NCBI RefSeq assembly: GCF_003977615.1
Contig: NZ_RYZR01000005.1
Location: forward strand, 310,001 to 374,000
Length of the DNA stretch: 64,000 nucleotides
Direction of reading: 5' to 3'
DNA from: Dyella dinghuensis
Lineage (GTDB): Bacteria > Pseudomonadota > Gammaproteobacteria > Xanthomonadales > Rhodanobacteraceae
Both the position numbers and the translations under genes were made by a program. Shown here piece after piece: positions 1 through 8,874 of the stretch; position 1 is the stretch's first letter, and each line of letters begins with the position of its first letter. Under the pieces are notes generated by a model that worked only from the letters and a program-made list of their open reading frames with translations, searched no databases and was not told the origin of the DNA.

Positions 1-550
1 AACCCGATGCCACGGCGTCAGGCGTGTTGTCGGCGATATCGCGAATCGCAGCGCGATAATCGGTTTGCACGCGCACCGTCGCGCCAAGCAGCGATTGCTG
101 CATCAGCAGCGGACCGGGCGCGATCAAACCGCCCAGATGCTGGCCATCCGCTGCAAGCGCATCCAGCGTCAGCGCCGTGCCGATACCTGCGAGCACGCAA
201 GGCGTATGCCCTTCCGCGTGCGCCGCCACCATCGCAAGAAAACGATCCACGCCCAGCCGATGCGGTTCGGGATACGCGTTGCGCACGCCGCATGCTTGCG
301 CAGGTGTGCGCACCCACGTCACGTCGCGCGCAAAGATCTCAGCGATCAGGGTTTGAATCTGTGCCTCGCGTACTTCATCCACGACGGACGAACCCAACAC
401 ATGGTCCGGATGTGTCAGCGCTCGCCACGATTGCGTCAAAACGTTTGCGACGTCTTCGTTCCACGCGACGGCACCGCGTGCCGACCAGCCATTCGCGGCC
501 GCCATCGCCCATTTCAGCCGTGTGTTGCCAAGGTCAAGCAGGAGTTTCAT
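1..550 (-). CDS. coaX: Type III pantothenate kinase, C-terminus cut by window edge
   Basis: Phosphorylates pantothenate, the first step of coenzyme A synthesis, in the cytoplasm. The protein begins MKLLLDLGNTRLKWAM; the DLGNTRLK stretch at residues 5-12 is the N-terminal phosphate-binding motif of the ASKHA-fold CoaX family. A second nucleotide-binding stretch, AGIGTALTLDAL, lies near residues 120-131. About 183 codons are present against a usual 245-260, so the C-terminus runs off the window. The ATG at 550 overlaps the birA stop codon (ATGA), so translation is probably coupled. The birA-coaX pairing is common in proteobacteria. Family call is firm. Confidence 0.9.
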   Translation of the reverse strand, partial: MKLLLDLGNTRLKWAMAAANGWSARGAVAWNEDVANVLTQSWRALTHPDHVLGSSVVDEVREAQIQTLIAEIFARDVTWVRTPAQACGVRNAYPEPHRLGVDRFLAMVAAHAEGHTPCVLAGIGTALTLDALAADGQHLGGLIAPGPLLMQQSLLGATVRVQTDYRAAIRDIADNTPDAVASG

Positions 551-1518
551 GCGCGGCGCACCGTGACATCGGCGCTGTCGATACCGTGCAGGCCTGCAGC
601 GGTTTGCAATTGCAGTGCGCCGCGTGCATCGATGCCCGCACCAATTCCGTCCAGATCGCCCATTGCGCTACTGACGCGCAATGGCACGCCACGTAGCGCA
701 TCGTGCTGCGCGTATTCGTCGACGAATGCCGCAAAACCATCGCGTTCGAATTGCGCCAGGCCCTGCACCAGACTGGTGACGAGCGCTGCCGCCACCTGAT
801 TGCGATCAGGCGGCGTACCGTTGCACAGACTCGCCAGATCGGCGATCGGCTGGCCGGCTTGCTCATGCAACGCCGGCGTCAATCGCAAATTCAGACCGAT
901 GCCAATCACCGCAGCACACGGCCCCTGATATTCCCCGCTCAATTCGACCAGAATACCAGCGAGTTTTCCGCGTTCGGTCAGCACATCGTTCGGCCATTTG
1001 AGGCGCGCACCATCGATGGCAAGTGCATGCAATGCGCGCAGCACGATGACACCCGTCGCAAGCGACAAACCCGAGAGCGATGCAAAGCCCGCATCGAAAC
1101 GCTTCAGGCAGGACAGATAAAGATTGAGCCCTGGCGGCGACAGCCAGCTGCGCCCGCGCCGTCCGCGCCCTGCCGTCTGTGTTTCAGCGGTGACGATGCT
1201 GAAGTCGGGCGCGGCAGGGCCGCGCCGTTGCAATTCGCTGGAGGTCGAATCGAGCTCCCAGCGCACGTCCAACGCACCGAGCCGACCGGCAATGACCGGC
1301 GGCAGCTGCAAACGGATGCTCTCCTCGTCCAGCATCTGGATCGGCCAGGGCAAATGGTAACCGGCCGAACCGGCGGACTCGATCGGCACGCCGCGATGGC
1401 GCAGCGCCTCGATCTGCTTCCAGATGGCGGCGCGCGTCACGCCCGTCTCGGACGCCAGACTCGCCCCCGAAAGCGTGTCTCCGGAGGCCAACAAGGCCAG
1501 TAGTTGTTGCGGCTGCAT
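547..1518 (-). CDS. birA: Biotin--[acetyl-CoA-carboxylase] ligase / biotin operon repressor
   Basis: Attaches biotin to the carrier domain of acetyl-CoA carboxylase and probably acts as a biotin-responsive repressor. The 323-residue protein has an N-terminal winged helix (about 1-65; ASETGVTRAAIWKQIEALR is the recognition helix region), then the ligase core with the biotinyl-AMP loop motif GRGRRGRSW, then KWPNDVL and GKLAGILVE, all standard for BirA. The start at MQPQQLL (1518) is chosen because the helix-turn-helix follows directly; the frame stays open upstream to 1722 but that part has no domain. It is transcribed ahead of coaX and overlaps it by 4 bases. Confidence 0.93.
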   Translation of the reverse strand: MQPQQLLALLASGDTLSGASLASETGVTRAAIWKQIEALRHRGVPIESAGSAGYHLPWPIQMLDEESIRLQLPPVIAGRLGALDVRWELDSTSSELQRRGPAAPDFSIVTAETQTAGRGRRGRSWLSPPGLNLYLSCLKRFDAGFASLSGLSLATGVIVLRALHALAIDGARLKWPNDVLTERGKLAGILVELSGEYQGPCAAVIGIGLNLRLTPALHEQAGQPIADLASLCNGTPPDRNQVAAALVTSLVQGLAQFERDGFAAFVDEYAQHDALRGVPLRVSSAMGDLDGIGAGIDARGALQLQTAAGLHGIDSADVTVRRA

Positions 1519-1706
1519 GGTCTCAGTATCCGCGGAGACGACAGGCGCGAGGGGGCCGTTGAAGGGCTGGGAAAGAAGGATGTCGCATCGGGCGATTCTA
1601 CCGGGAGCCGGCGCTTTCACCGCGTCCCGAGGGTGGCACTGGCATCTGTAGGTGGTTTCTGGGACGATCCGGCTGTTAGGGCATTCGCCTCGGGGACGGA
1701 ATCGCC

Positions 1707-2066
1707 ATGCGTGCCACACCATTGTTGCTTGGATGCTTGCTGGGACTGAGCGCCATCGCCACGGCGGCGGCTAACGGCTCGTCGATCGCGGGCACGCTCG
1801 GCAGCAGCGCGGGCTCCAGCTATAACTGCACCCACCAGTCGCCGGAACACAGCAGCAACCATGATGCCGCTCCGAGCGGCGGCGATGCGTTGAGTGTTTC
1901 TCACGCCAGCGCCGTACCGTCACCGCCTGCCAGCCATCACACCAGCACGCCGAACGGCTCGTCGGAAAGCGATGTCACGCACTTCGGCGATGACGCATCG
2001 CCGAATCATTCCTCGCACGATTCCGGCCTGAGCTGGCAATCGCTGCTGCCCGGCTCTATCCAGTAA
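1707..2066 (+). CDS. Small secreted Ser/His/Asn-rich protein of unknown function
   Basis: A 119-residue protein with a clear Sec signal peptide (MRATPLLLGCLLGLSAIATAAA) followed by a low-complexity region rich in Ser, His, Asn and Gly, with HSS and SSH clusters. A purine-rich GGGGACGG stretch lies about 8-15 bases before the ATG. A His-rich mature chain could bind metal, but nothing in the sequence proves it. It stands alone, divergent from birA and convergent with the sensor kinase gene. I do not recognise a family. Confidence 0.65.
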   Translation: MRATPLLLGCLLGLSAIATAAANGSSIAGTLGSSAGSSYNCTHQSPEHSSNHDAAPSGGDALSVSHASAVPSPPASHHTSTPNGSSESDVTHFGDDASPNHSSHDSGLSWQSLLPGSIQ

Positions 2067-2126
2067 CAGCAACGCGCTGTCCATCTTCGACGGAACGCTT
2101 GCGGGAAATTCCGCGTCGTTCGTGCG

Positions 2127-3554
2127 TCAACCCGGCGGCAACAGCACGCTGAAGCGCGCGCCGCCAAATTCTTCGGAGCGGTCCACGGTCAACTCGCCGT
2201 GATAGGCGCGCACGATGTCCTGCACGATGGACAAGCCGATGCCGTGACCTTGCACGCGTTCGTCGCCACGCACACCACGCTGCAGCACCTTTTCGATCTT
2301 GTCGTCGTCGATGCCCGGACCGTCGTCTTCGACACTCAACAGCAAGCCGGGACGCTGACGCCCTCCCGCCGATTGCATCTTGACCACGAGCAACACGTGA
2401 TGACGCGCCCACTTGAACGCGTTCTCCAGCAGATTGCCCATCAACTCGAGTAGGTCGCCCTGCTCGCCATAGAACGCGGCGTTGTCCTGAATATCGAATT
2501 CGCACAGCACGTTCTTGGCGGCGTACACCTTTTCCAGACTCTGCACGAGATCTTCGGCGTGACCGGCAATCGGCACGGCGCTCGCGAACGTCTGACTGCC
2601 CGTCGTCGCGGCACGTGCCAGCTGATAGGCGACCAGCTCGTCCATCTTGCGCACCTGATCGAGCACCGGCAGGCGCGCGGCCACCGGAACGTCACCGGCC
2701 GATTCCAGCTGCGAGCGAATCACTGCCAGCGGCGTCTTCAAACTGTGCGCGAGATCGGCGAGCGTGTTGCGGTAACGCGTACGCTGGACGCGTTCGCTGT
2801 CGATAAAGGCATTGATGCGTTCGGTGAGGCCCGTCAGCTCCAGCGGATACTGGCTGTCTAGGTGATCGGTCTTGCCGCGTTCGATGCGACTGAGATCGCT
2901 CGCCACTTTACGCAGCGGCGTCAGACTCCAGTACAACAGTATCAACTGCAGCACGATCAACATCACGCCGAGCAGCGCCAACCATCCAATCAGGCTGCGG
3001 CGATAGACGGCGACATTGCCCTCGAGCTCTTCTTCGGTCTGCGCAACGGTAAACGTGAGCAGCACCGGATTGCCATTGGGCACGTCCAGCGCAATGCCGA
3101 AACTGTAGTAGTAAAGACGGCCGAGCTCGGTATCGATGGGCCCGATGAATTGCTGCTGCCCCGGCGCCAGCTTGGGCAGGAAACCGAAGTCGCGTTCCAG
3201 CGCCGATGGCGATTCCCAATGGAATCCGTTTTCGCCGGTAACCACGGCATACAGCCCCGAGCCCGGACGCGAGAACATCGGATCGGGCGGTGTGTCGGGC
3301 AGCAGGGGCGTGCCGTCGCGGCGCGGATCGGTGCCGGCGATGTAGGTGATGACGTAATCGTGCAGACGATCCTGCAGCTTGTTGCGCTCGCTGGAATCGT
3401 AGCTTTGCGACAGCGTCAGGCCGATCGCGCCCAGGAATGCTGCGAGCACGAGTGCCGTGGTAAGCGCTGCGCGCGCCGCCAGTGAGAACGGGCGGCGCGC
3501 CGTCGCATTATTCGTCTTCGCTTCGAGGGATGGCAAAGCGATACCCGCGTCCAC
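2127..3554 (-). CDS. PhoQ-like sensor histidine kinase
   Basis: Inner-membrane histidine kinase of 475 residues. One membrane helix lies near residues 28-50, then a periplasmic sensor region of about 130 residues, a second helix near 190-212, a HAMP-like linker, the H-box LADLAHSLKTPLAV carrying the phosphoacceptor His, an N-box (GNLLENAFKWA) and a G1 box (EDDGPGIDDD). Its start overlaps the last 47 bases of the regulator gene upstream, so the two are coupled. Order PepSY protein-regulator-kinase is an operon. It resembles PhoQ of Xanthomonadaceae; the signal it senses is unknown. Confidence 0.88.
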   Translation of the reverse strand: MDAGIALPSLEAKTNNATARRPFSLAARAALTTALVLAAFLGAIGLTLSQSYDSSERNKLQDRLHDYVITYIAGTDPRRDGTPLLPDTPPDPMFSRPGSGLYAVVTGENGFHWESPSALERDFGFLPKLAPGQQQFIGPIDTELGRLYYYSFGIALDVPNGNPVLLTFTVAQTEEELEGNVAVYRRSLIGWLALLGVMLIVLQLILLYWSLTPLRKVASDLSRIERGKTDHLDSQYPLELTGLTERINAFIDSERVQRTRYRNTLADLAHSLKTPLAVIRSQLESAGDVPVAARLPVLDQVRKMDELVAYQLARAATTGSQTFASAVPIAGHAEDLVQSLEKVYAAKNVLCEFDIQDNAAFYGEQGDLLELMGNLLENAFKWARHHVLLVVKMQSAGGRQRPGLLLSVEDDGPGIDDDKIEKVLQRGVRGDERVQGHGIGLSIVQDIVRAYHGELTVDRSEEFGGARFSVLLPPG

Positions 3555-4194
3555 GCACCGTTTCGATCGGCTTCATCGTACCTTCTGGATCGAGCTTCCT
3601 GCGCAAGCGACCGATGAAAACCTCGAGCACGTTCGAATCGCGGTCGAAGTCCTGCTGGTAAATATGTTCGGTGAGGTCGGCTTTCGATACCAGCTCGCCG
3701 GCGTGCAGCATCAGGTACTCAAGCACCTTGTATTCGTAGCTGGTGAGGTCCACCACCTTGCCGTCGACCGTCACGGTTTGTGCCGTCGTATCCAGCTTGA
3801 TCGGTCCGCATGCCAGCACGGGCTTGGACCAGCCGCTAGCACGGCGTACCAGCGCGTTGATGCGCGCCAGCAGTTCTTCGACATGGAAAGGTTTGACGAG
3901 GTAGTCGTCCGCACCGTGCTTCAACCCTTCGACCTTGTCCTGCCAGCTGCCGCGCGCGGTGAGGATCAGGATGGGGTAACGCTGACCCGCTTCACGCAGC
4001 GACTTGACCAGATCCATGCCCGACATCTTGGGCAGACCCAGATCGATGATGGCCAGATCGAACGGCACTTCGCGACCCAGGTACATACCTTCTTCGCCAT
4101 CCTGGGCGGCGTCCACGGCAAACCCATCGCGTTTGAGTCGAGCCGCCAGCGTTTCGCGCAACGGCGCTTCGTCTTCGACCAGGAGGATGCGCAT
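3508..4194 (-). CDS. PhoP-like OmpR-family response regulator
   Basis: DNA-binding response regulator of 228 residues. The receiver domain has the acidic pocket VEDE (6-9), the phosphoacceptor Asp51 in IIDLGLPKMSG, Thr in LILTARG and Lys in YLVKPF. The C-terminal winged helix contains LTSYEYKVLEYLM and ends VRGRGYRFAIP. Its ATG and the stop codon of the PepSY gene upstream share one base (TGATG), and the kinase gene starts 47 bases inside its 3' end. All three genes should be made from one transcript. Most like PhoP; targets cannot be read from the window. Confidence 0.92.
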   Translation of the reverse strand: MRILLVEDEAPLRETLAARLKRDGFAVDAAQDGEEGMYLGREVPFDLAIIDLGLPKMSGMDLVKSLREAGQRYPILILTARGSWQDKVEGLKHGADDYLVKPFHVEELLARINALVRRASGWSKPVLACGPIKLDTTAQTVTVDGKVVDLTSYEYKVLEYLMLHAGELVSKADLTEHIYQQDFDRDSNVLEVFIGRLRRKLDPEGTMKPIETVRGRGYRFAIPRSEDE

Positions 4195-4526
4195 CAGTGT
4201 TTCTCCTTCTTGTTGCTTCCGCCATTAGGGGACTTCTTGGGGGATTGTGCCGCAGCCGGTGGACGCGCGCTGACTTCGGAAGGGACACGCAGGAAGCGCA
4301 CATGTCCTTCTGGTGTGAGTACCTTGATGCGGTACTCCGTCCCACGCCCGTTTTGACGCGGCTCGGCCGACAGCACTTTACCGCCGACTTGCCGCTGCAC
4401 CTGCTCTACGGCTTGATCCAGACTCAGATTTTTAGGAGGTGGTGCTGACGATTGGGCCGCAGCCATACCGGCCATCAGCAGCCCGGCTGCTGCAATCGCC
4501 CCTGCTAGATGGTGCTTGAAACCCAT
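4194..4526 (-). CDS. PepSY-domain periplasmic protein, first gene of the two-component operon
   Basis: A 110-residue exported protein: signal peptide through residue 24 (MGFKHHLAGAIAAAGLLMAG, then MAAAQ), a single PepSY domain (LSLDQAVEQVQRQVGGKV at about 34-51, then the VLSAEPRQNGRGTEYRIKVL strand pair), and a Lys/Ser-rich tail. PepSY proteins bind or inhibit proteases, and many sit beside two-component genes, where they may modulate the sensor. An AAGGGA ribosome site lies 7 bases before the start. Its TGA overlaps the regulator ATG. Confidence 0.85.
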   Translation of the reverse strand: MGFKHHLAGAIAAAGLLMAGMAAAQSSAPPPKNLSLDQAVEQVQRQVGGKVLSAEPRQNGRGTEYRIKVLTPEGHVRFLRVPSEVSARPPAAAQSPKKSPNGGSNKKEKH

Positions 4527-4543
4527 AATCCCTTGCGATTGAT

Positions 4544-4561
4544 GCCGGATCCGGATCCGGC
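4544..4561. promoter_or_regulatory. Perfect 18-bp palindrome in the leader of the PepSY-regulator-kinase operon
   Basis: GCCGGATC CG GATCCGGC is exactly self-complementary and lies 18-35 bases upstream of the PepSY start codon, next to its ribosome site. It could be an operator or an mRNA hairpin. It is unlike the TGTTTA direct repeats of enterobacterial PhoP boxes. Confidence 0.4.
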
Positions 4562-4616
4562 CGACGCGCCATACTGCAAAACGGGTGCTGAATGATCGCC
4601 GGACGGCCGATCAGCG

Positions 4617-5597
4617 TCACGCCGCGACCTGCGCTGGAGCCATCGCCTGCTCAATGAGTGACCAGTTCGCGCCGGAAAGATGCGCCCCCTCGCTCAATCG
4701 CCGGCGAAAGGCTCGCGCACCGGGCTCGCCCTGATAAAGACCCAGTAAATGGCGCGTGATGTGTTTCAGCGCGGTGCCGCGCGCCAGCTCGGCTTCGATG
4801 TATGGGCGCATGTGTTGCAGCACGCTGTCACGCGACGGCAACGGCATGTCATACAGGGCCGCCTCCACCTGCGCGAGAACGTAAGGTTCGTGATAGGCAG
4901 CGCGGCCGAGCATCACCCCATCGACGTGCGCCAGATGCTCCCGTATCGCGGGCACCGTGGTGATGCCGCCGTTGATGACCACCACCAGCTGCGGAAATTC
5001 GCGCTTGAGCCGATAGACGCGCTCGTAATCGAGCGGCGGTATCTCGCGATTCTCTTTCGGCGACAGCCCTTGCAGCCACGCTTTGCGTGCGTGCACGACG
5101 AGCACTTCCACGCCGGCATCGAGCATGGTTTCGGTGAAGTGCTGCAGATCGGCGTATTCGTCCTGATCGTCTACGCCGATGCGGCACTTCACCGTGACCG
5201 GCACGGGCACCGCATCGCGCATCGCTTTCACGCAATCGCCCACGAGCGCGGGCTCGCGCATCAGGCACGCGCCGAAGCGCCCGGACTGCACGCGATCGGA
5301 AGGGCAACCCACATTGAGATTGATTTCGTCGTAACCCGCCTGCGCACCGTAACGCGCCGCTTCGGCCAATTCATGCGGATCGCTGCCGCCCAGTTGCAAC
5401 GCAACAGGGTGTTCCTGCTGGCTGTGTTCCAGCAAACGCAACTGCTTGCCGCGCACCAACGCAGCGCTGGTCACCATCTCGGTGTACAGCCGCGCGTGGG
5501 GCGACAACAGACGATGGAAATAACGGCAATGACGATCCGTCCAGTCCATCATCGGCGCCACCGATAACCGGTAGTCGTGGGGATTGATGCTGTGCAT
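4617..5597 (-). CDS. dusA: tRNA-dihydrouridine(20/20a) synthase
   Basis: FMN-dependent reduction of uridine to dihydrouridine in the tRNA D-loop. The 326-residue protein has the Dus signatures: RLSVAPMMDWTDRHCRYF near the N-terminus, the catalytic Cys98 in NLNVGCPSDRVQSG, VTVKCRIGVDD, and the FMN phosphate site (VVINGGI, then GVMLGRAAY). Length and motif spacing fit DusA rather than DusB or DusC. Monocistronic, between the PepSY operon and a Sel1-like gene on the same strand. Confidence 0.94.
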   Translation of the reverse strand: MHSINPHDYRLSVAPMMDWTDRHCRYFHRLLSPHARLYTEMVTSAALVRGKQLRLLEHSQQEHPVALQLGGSDPHELAEAARYGAQAGYDEINLNVGCPSDRVQSGRFGACLMREPALVGDCVKAMRDAVPVPVTVKCRIGVDDQDEYADLQHFTETMLDAGVEVLVVHARKAWLQGLSPKENREIPPLDYERVYRLKREFPQLVVVINGGITTVPAIREHLAHVDGVMLGRAAYHEPYVLAQVEAALYDMPLPSRDSVLQHMRPYIEAELARGTALKHITRHLLGLYQGEPGARAFRRRLSEGAHLSGANWSLIEQAMAPAQVAA

Positions 5598-5676
5598 AGC
5601 TCAGTATTTTAGCCGCACAGCAAGCTATTGCGCTTTGGCGGTCGAAATTCGGCCCGCACCACGTCACCTGGAGCCG

Positions 5677-6549
5677 CTACAACGGATTCGTGCTTCCGTC
5701 CGGCTCATCCGTTGATGGCGTCGATGAGGCTGGCTGGGCCACTGACGTCGGTTTGGTGCTGACGTCCTGCAACGCCCCCACCCTGACCGTACCGCTCCAA
5801 AAGCTGTCCTGCGCCTTGAAATAGGTCTTGGAGTTCCACCGATTCTCGGCCCAGAAATCGCCGCAGCCGGTGATGACGCCACCTTCGACCGAGCCCAGGC
5901 CACAGTCAGGCAGCGGATCCCCAGCATCAAGTCCGGCCGCACCTAAGCCCGCCCCGCTCAAGTTGCCAAAAAACTGTGATTTGGTGGCCTGCGAATTAAA
6001 GATGGCAACACCAAGGGGCGAGCCAGTCATGTGCAGCTTCCCTTGCTGCAGTTCGGCGACCATGCGTGGTTTGGCCACTGCATCGCCGTATTCGGCCGTC
6101 AGCTGTTTCAGGATTTCATTGGCCTTATCGCGCTGATCGGGATCGAGCTGCGCCCACACGCTATCGCGCGTCTCGACAAACTTCGGGTAGTTGCGTTCCG
6201 CAGAAAGTGCGATCCACGCATAACCTGTAACAGGATCTTTGGGAACGCCCTGGCCATTGAGATACATCAGGCCGATGCTTAACTGCGACACCTTGTCGGC
6301 GTAGCGAGCGCCAAGCAGGAAATACTTCATCGCTCCGGCGTAGTCGCCTTTTTCGTAGCGAAGAATGCCGCCAAATTGACCATGCAGATCGGGATGACCT
6401 TCGGTCGAATTTTCCTTCATCGATTTCAGTGTGTGCTGGAGTTGCTGGTCCGATTGCGCCGCGGCTACATCACCATCGGCGGCAGCAGCGACAAAGGGAG
6501 TGAGTGCGAGCAGAACGCAGCAGATAAATGTGCGACGTAACGCCTTCAT
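5677..6549 (-). CDS. Sel1/TPR-like repeat periplasmic protein
   Basis: A 290-residue exported protein with a signal peptide (MKALRRTFICCVLLALTPFV, cleavage near AAAAD). The middle (about residues 40-130) reads as Sel1-type helical repeats: GILRYEKGDYAGAMKYFLLG, then LSIGLMYLNGQGVPKDPV and GYAWIALSAERNY. The C-terminal half is not recognised and ends in a Ser/Thr/Pro-rich tail. The start at 6549 is chosen over one 39 bases upstream because AAGGAGG lies just before it. Such repeats usually hold protein partners; the partner is unknown. Confidence 0.8.
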   Translation of the reverse strand: MKALRRTFICCVLLALTPFVAAAADGDVAAAQSDQQLQHTLKSMKENSTEGHPDLHGQFGGILRYEKGDYAGAMKYFLLGARYADKVSQLSIGLMYLNGQGVPKDPVTGYAWIALSAERNYPKFVETRDSVWAQLDPDQRDKANEILKQLTAEYGDAVAKPRMVAELQQGKLHMTGSPLGVAIFNSQATKSQFFGNLSGAGLGAAGLDAGDPLPDCGLGSVEGGVITGCGDFWAENRWNSKTYFKAQDSFWSGTVRVGALQDVSTKPTSVAQPASSTPSTDEPDGSTNPL

Positions 6550-6645
6550 GACGCCTCCTTGGCCCATTACAAAAGGCAAGCCAGACAAGCAATGCGGACG
6601 GCGGGCAGTCTACACCTGGAAAATGCGTACTGTTTTGCGACATCG

Positions 6646-6846
6646 TCAGGCCCGTTCCGGGGCCAGATACCAGATCAACATGGCCGGCGCCAACCCGTCA
6701 CGCCACGCGGCCCATTCATAGACCAGCGCTATGGATTCGTACAGACGATGATCCCGGCAATGGCGTAAAATATCACCGCGGTCACGACCCCCAAGCAGCT
6801 TGAGCCAGGCGCCCGGCAACCGCGAGCCCTCGCGATACGCACTCAC
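6646..6846 (-). CDS. Possible small protein, 66 residues, GTG start
   Basis: Open frame with protein-like composition (LPGAWLKLLGGRD, LYESIALVYEWAAW, APAMLIWYL) and no obvious membrane helix or signal peptide. It starts with GTG, and its best ribosome site (GGGGAA) is about 13 bases upstream, farther than normal. It lies between the Sel1-like gene and the divergent fpr. No family recognised; it could be a chance frame. Confidence 0.4.
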   Translation of the reverse strand: MSAYREGSRLPGAWLKLLGGRDRGDILRHCRDHRLYESIALVYEWAAWRDGLAPAMLIWYLAPERA

Positions 6847-6890
6847 GCAGTGACCCGCGTTCCCCTACCGCAATCTGAGAACACAACGCT

Positions 6891-7667
6891 ATGGTGGCTT
6901 TGGCGACCGAACAAGTTATCGATGTGCATCACTGGAACGAAAGCCTTTTCAGCTTTCGCACCACACGCGATCCCGGCTTCCGTTTCGACAGCGGACAATT
7001 CGTGATGATTGGCCTGGAAGTGGACGGCCGTCCGCTGATGCGTGCGTATTCGATTGCCAGCGCGGCATGGGAAGAACACCTGGAGTTCTTCTCCATCAAG
7101 GTGGAGAACGGTCCGTTGACCTCGCGCCTGCAGCATCTGCAGCCGGGTGACAGCATCACCGTGAGCCGCAAGCCGACCGGCACGCTGGTGCTGACGGATC
7201 TCAAGCCGGGCAAGCATCTATATCTGCTGGGCACCGGCACGGGGCTCGCGCCTTTCATGAGCATCGTCCGCGATCCGGAAACCTACGATCGCTACGAAAA
7301 AATCGTGCTCGCCCATGGTGTGCGCAATATCAACGACCTGGCGTATTCGAACTATCTGCAGAACGAACTGCCGCAGCACGATTACCTCGGCGAACTGGTA
7401 CGTGAGAAGCTGATCTACTACCCGACGGTCACGCGCGAACCGTTTCGCAATCGCGGCCGCATCACCGACAACATCGTCGATGGCGCGATGAGCGCTGCCA
7501 TCGGATTACCCCCGCTCAATCCGGACACCGATCGCGTGATGTTGTGCGGCAGCCCAGTGATGCTCGACGATCTGTGTGCGCTGCTCGACGCGCGCGGCTT
7601 CCATGCGTCACCGCGTACACGCGAGCCGGGCGATTACGTCATCGAGCGCGCGTTCGTCGAAAAATAA
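6891..7667 (+). CDS. fpr: Ferredoxin--NADP+ reductase
   Basis: FAD enzyme moving electrons between NADPH and ferredoxin or flavodoxin, for Fe-S and radical enzymes and oxidative-stress defence. The 258-residue bacterial Fpr type shows the FAD motif RAYSIAS (51-57), the isoalloxazine-contacting GPLTSRLQHLQPGD region, the NADP site LLGTGTGLAPFMS and LAHGVRN, and the C-terminal region MLCGSPVMLDDLC. It ends EPGDYVIERAFVEK, matching the family's aromatic/basic tail. Single gene. Confidence 0.94.
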   Translation: MVALATEQVIDVHHWNESLFSFRTTRDPGFRFDSGQFVMIGLEVDGRPLMRAYSIASAAWEEHLEFFSIKVENGPLTSRLQHLQPGDSITVSRKPTGTLVLTDLKPGKHLYLLGTGTGLAPFMSIVRDPETYDRYEKIVLAHGVRNINDLAYSNYLQNELPQHDYLGELVREKLIYYPTVTREPFRNRGRITDNIVDGAMSAAIGLPPLNPDTDRVMLCGSPVMLDDLCALLDARGFHASPRTREPGDYVIERAFVEK

Positions 7668-7689
7668 GAACGAGGCCACGCAGGATCGC

Positions 7690-8085
7690 CTAGCTGTCGC
7701 GGTCCTGCGTCACGTGCCACGCAAAACATTTTGTCAGTCGAGCGGGAATGTCCGGCACGTTTTTCTGCACCCATTGGCCAATGGACGCTTCTTCATCTTT
7801 CATTGCCGCGCCCGCCCAGGTAGTGACGTACGTGCCGTGTAACGGATCGTTGCGATAGAACAGAAAGCCGTTGTCGGACACGTGCGTGTCGACATAGATC
7901 ACGCGCCAGTCGCCGTCGCGGAAGACCTGCAGTACATCGACGTTCGCAACATGAAGCTGTGCTGCAATGACCGGTGCCCATGCGTGCTTTTGCGCATCGG
8001 TCAGCGTTCGATCAATGCCCGCGCACGGCGACGCGGTCGCGGCACCTGCGATCAGCGATGCATGGAGCAACAGCCATTTGCGCAT
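7690..8085 (-). CDS. Small exported protein of unknown function
   Basis: A 131-residue protein with signal peptide MRKWLLLHASLIAGAATAS. The mature part holds two Cys and a compact sequence with DGDWRVIYVDTHVSDNGFLF. The start at 8085 is preceded by GGAGG, which decides against a longer reading upstream that would overlap the kinase gene. Convergent with fpr. No family recognised. Confidence 0.7.
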   Translation of the reverse strand: MRKWLLLHASLIAGAATASPCAGIDRTLTDAQKHAWAPVIAAQLHVANVDVLQVFRDGDWRVIYVDTHVSDNGFLFYRNDPLHGTYVTTWAGAAMKDEEASIGQWVQKNVPDIPARLTKCFAWHVTQDRDS

Positions 8086-8120
8086 AGAGCCTCCAGAGGT
8101 CGCAAACAACGCACGCGGCA

Positions 8121-8774
8121 TCAATCGCGCACGCGGCCTTTTCCTTCGTTGTCCCAATAGCCGAACAAACGCCTTGCAATGAATTTGTACAGGCGCTTGC
8201 CTGTTGCGCGCCATAACCGCGAATGCGGCGCCGGTGTTTTCAGCATCGCATGTTGCCGCTCGCTGAGTGCATGATCGCAGTAGGTGCGTTTGTGCTTGAG
8301 TAAATGCCGCAGATCCTCGCGCGCAAGCAGGCGGAACAGACGCCCGCGCCGGCCACGCGTCCATGCAATCTGGAAGTCCACCAGCGCAGGACGCCCATCC
8401 GTCCGCACCAGCCAATTAGGCTCTTTGGCGAGATCGTTATGCACGATGCCGCGCCGATGCAATTGCGCCAGCAAACGCAGCGCATCGCGGTAATAGGCAA
8501 CGTCGCGTGGCTTAGCCTGTTGCATGGGGAGGCCGCCGATATAACTGCGCAGCAATTCGCGTCCATCCCAACCCAGTAGCGCCGGCACGCCGTCGATGCC
8601 GTCCAGTTTCGCGAGCGCCCTCGCCTCGCGTGCTGCGGCACGTTTCGCAAACGCACGCGCCCACCAGCGCGCCGCGCGTACATCGCGGCGAATCATACGC
8701 ACGCCATCGCGCTCGATGATCTCGATGCGGCCAAGTTCATCGGCCTTGAGCAAAGTGGGTTTGGCGTCTGACAC
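8121..8774 (-). CDS. RIO/Kdo-kinase-like small protein kinase
   Basis: A 217-residue kinase-fold protein. The catalytic loop is IVHNDLAKEPNWL (HxDxxxxN type, near residue 113) and the metal-binding motif is LVDFQIA, the DFQ variant seen in lipopolysaccharide-core and RIO-like kinases. The N-terminal lysine region is short, as in these small families. Related Xanthomonadales proteins are annotated as serine/threonine or lipopolysaccharide kinases; the substrate is unknown here. It may be transcribed with the small exported protein downstream, 35 bases away. Confidence 0.75.
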   Translation of the reverse strand: MSDAKPTLLKADELGRIEIIERDGVRMIRRDVRAARWWARAFAKRAAAREARALAKLDGIDGVPALLGWDGRELLRSYIGGLPMQQAKPRDVAYYRDALRLLAQLHRRGIVHNDLAKEPNWLVRTDGRPALVDFQIAWTRGRRGRLFRLLAREDLRHLLKHKRTYCDHALSERQHAMLKTPAPHSRLWRATGKRLYKFIARRLFGYWDNEGKGRVRD

Positions 8775-8874
8775 TGATTTACCTGGCTGGGATGGCGAGC
8801 GGCTTGCCCATCGCGTCGCGGCGACGGACTATTGTGGCCGATCCGCGGCCCTGTCGCCGCCTCGAGGATGGCGC

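Noticed and set aside
1519-1722. N-terminal extension of BirA to 1722
   Set aside because: The added 68 residues show no domain, and the helix-turn-helix follows directly from the start at 1518.
4749-5567. 272-codon plus-strand open frame
   Set aside because: Antisense to dusA.
7678-7710. Dyad ACGCAGGA ... TCCTGCGT after fpr as terminator
   Set aside because: No T run and the loop overlaps the 3' end of the convergent gene; probably incidental.
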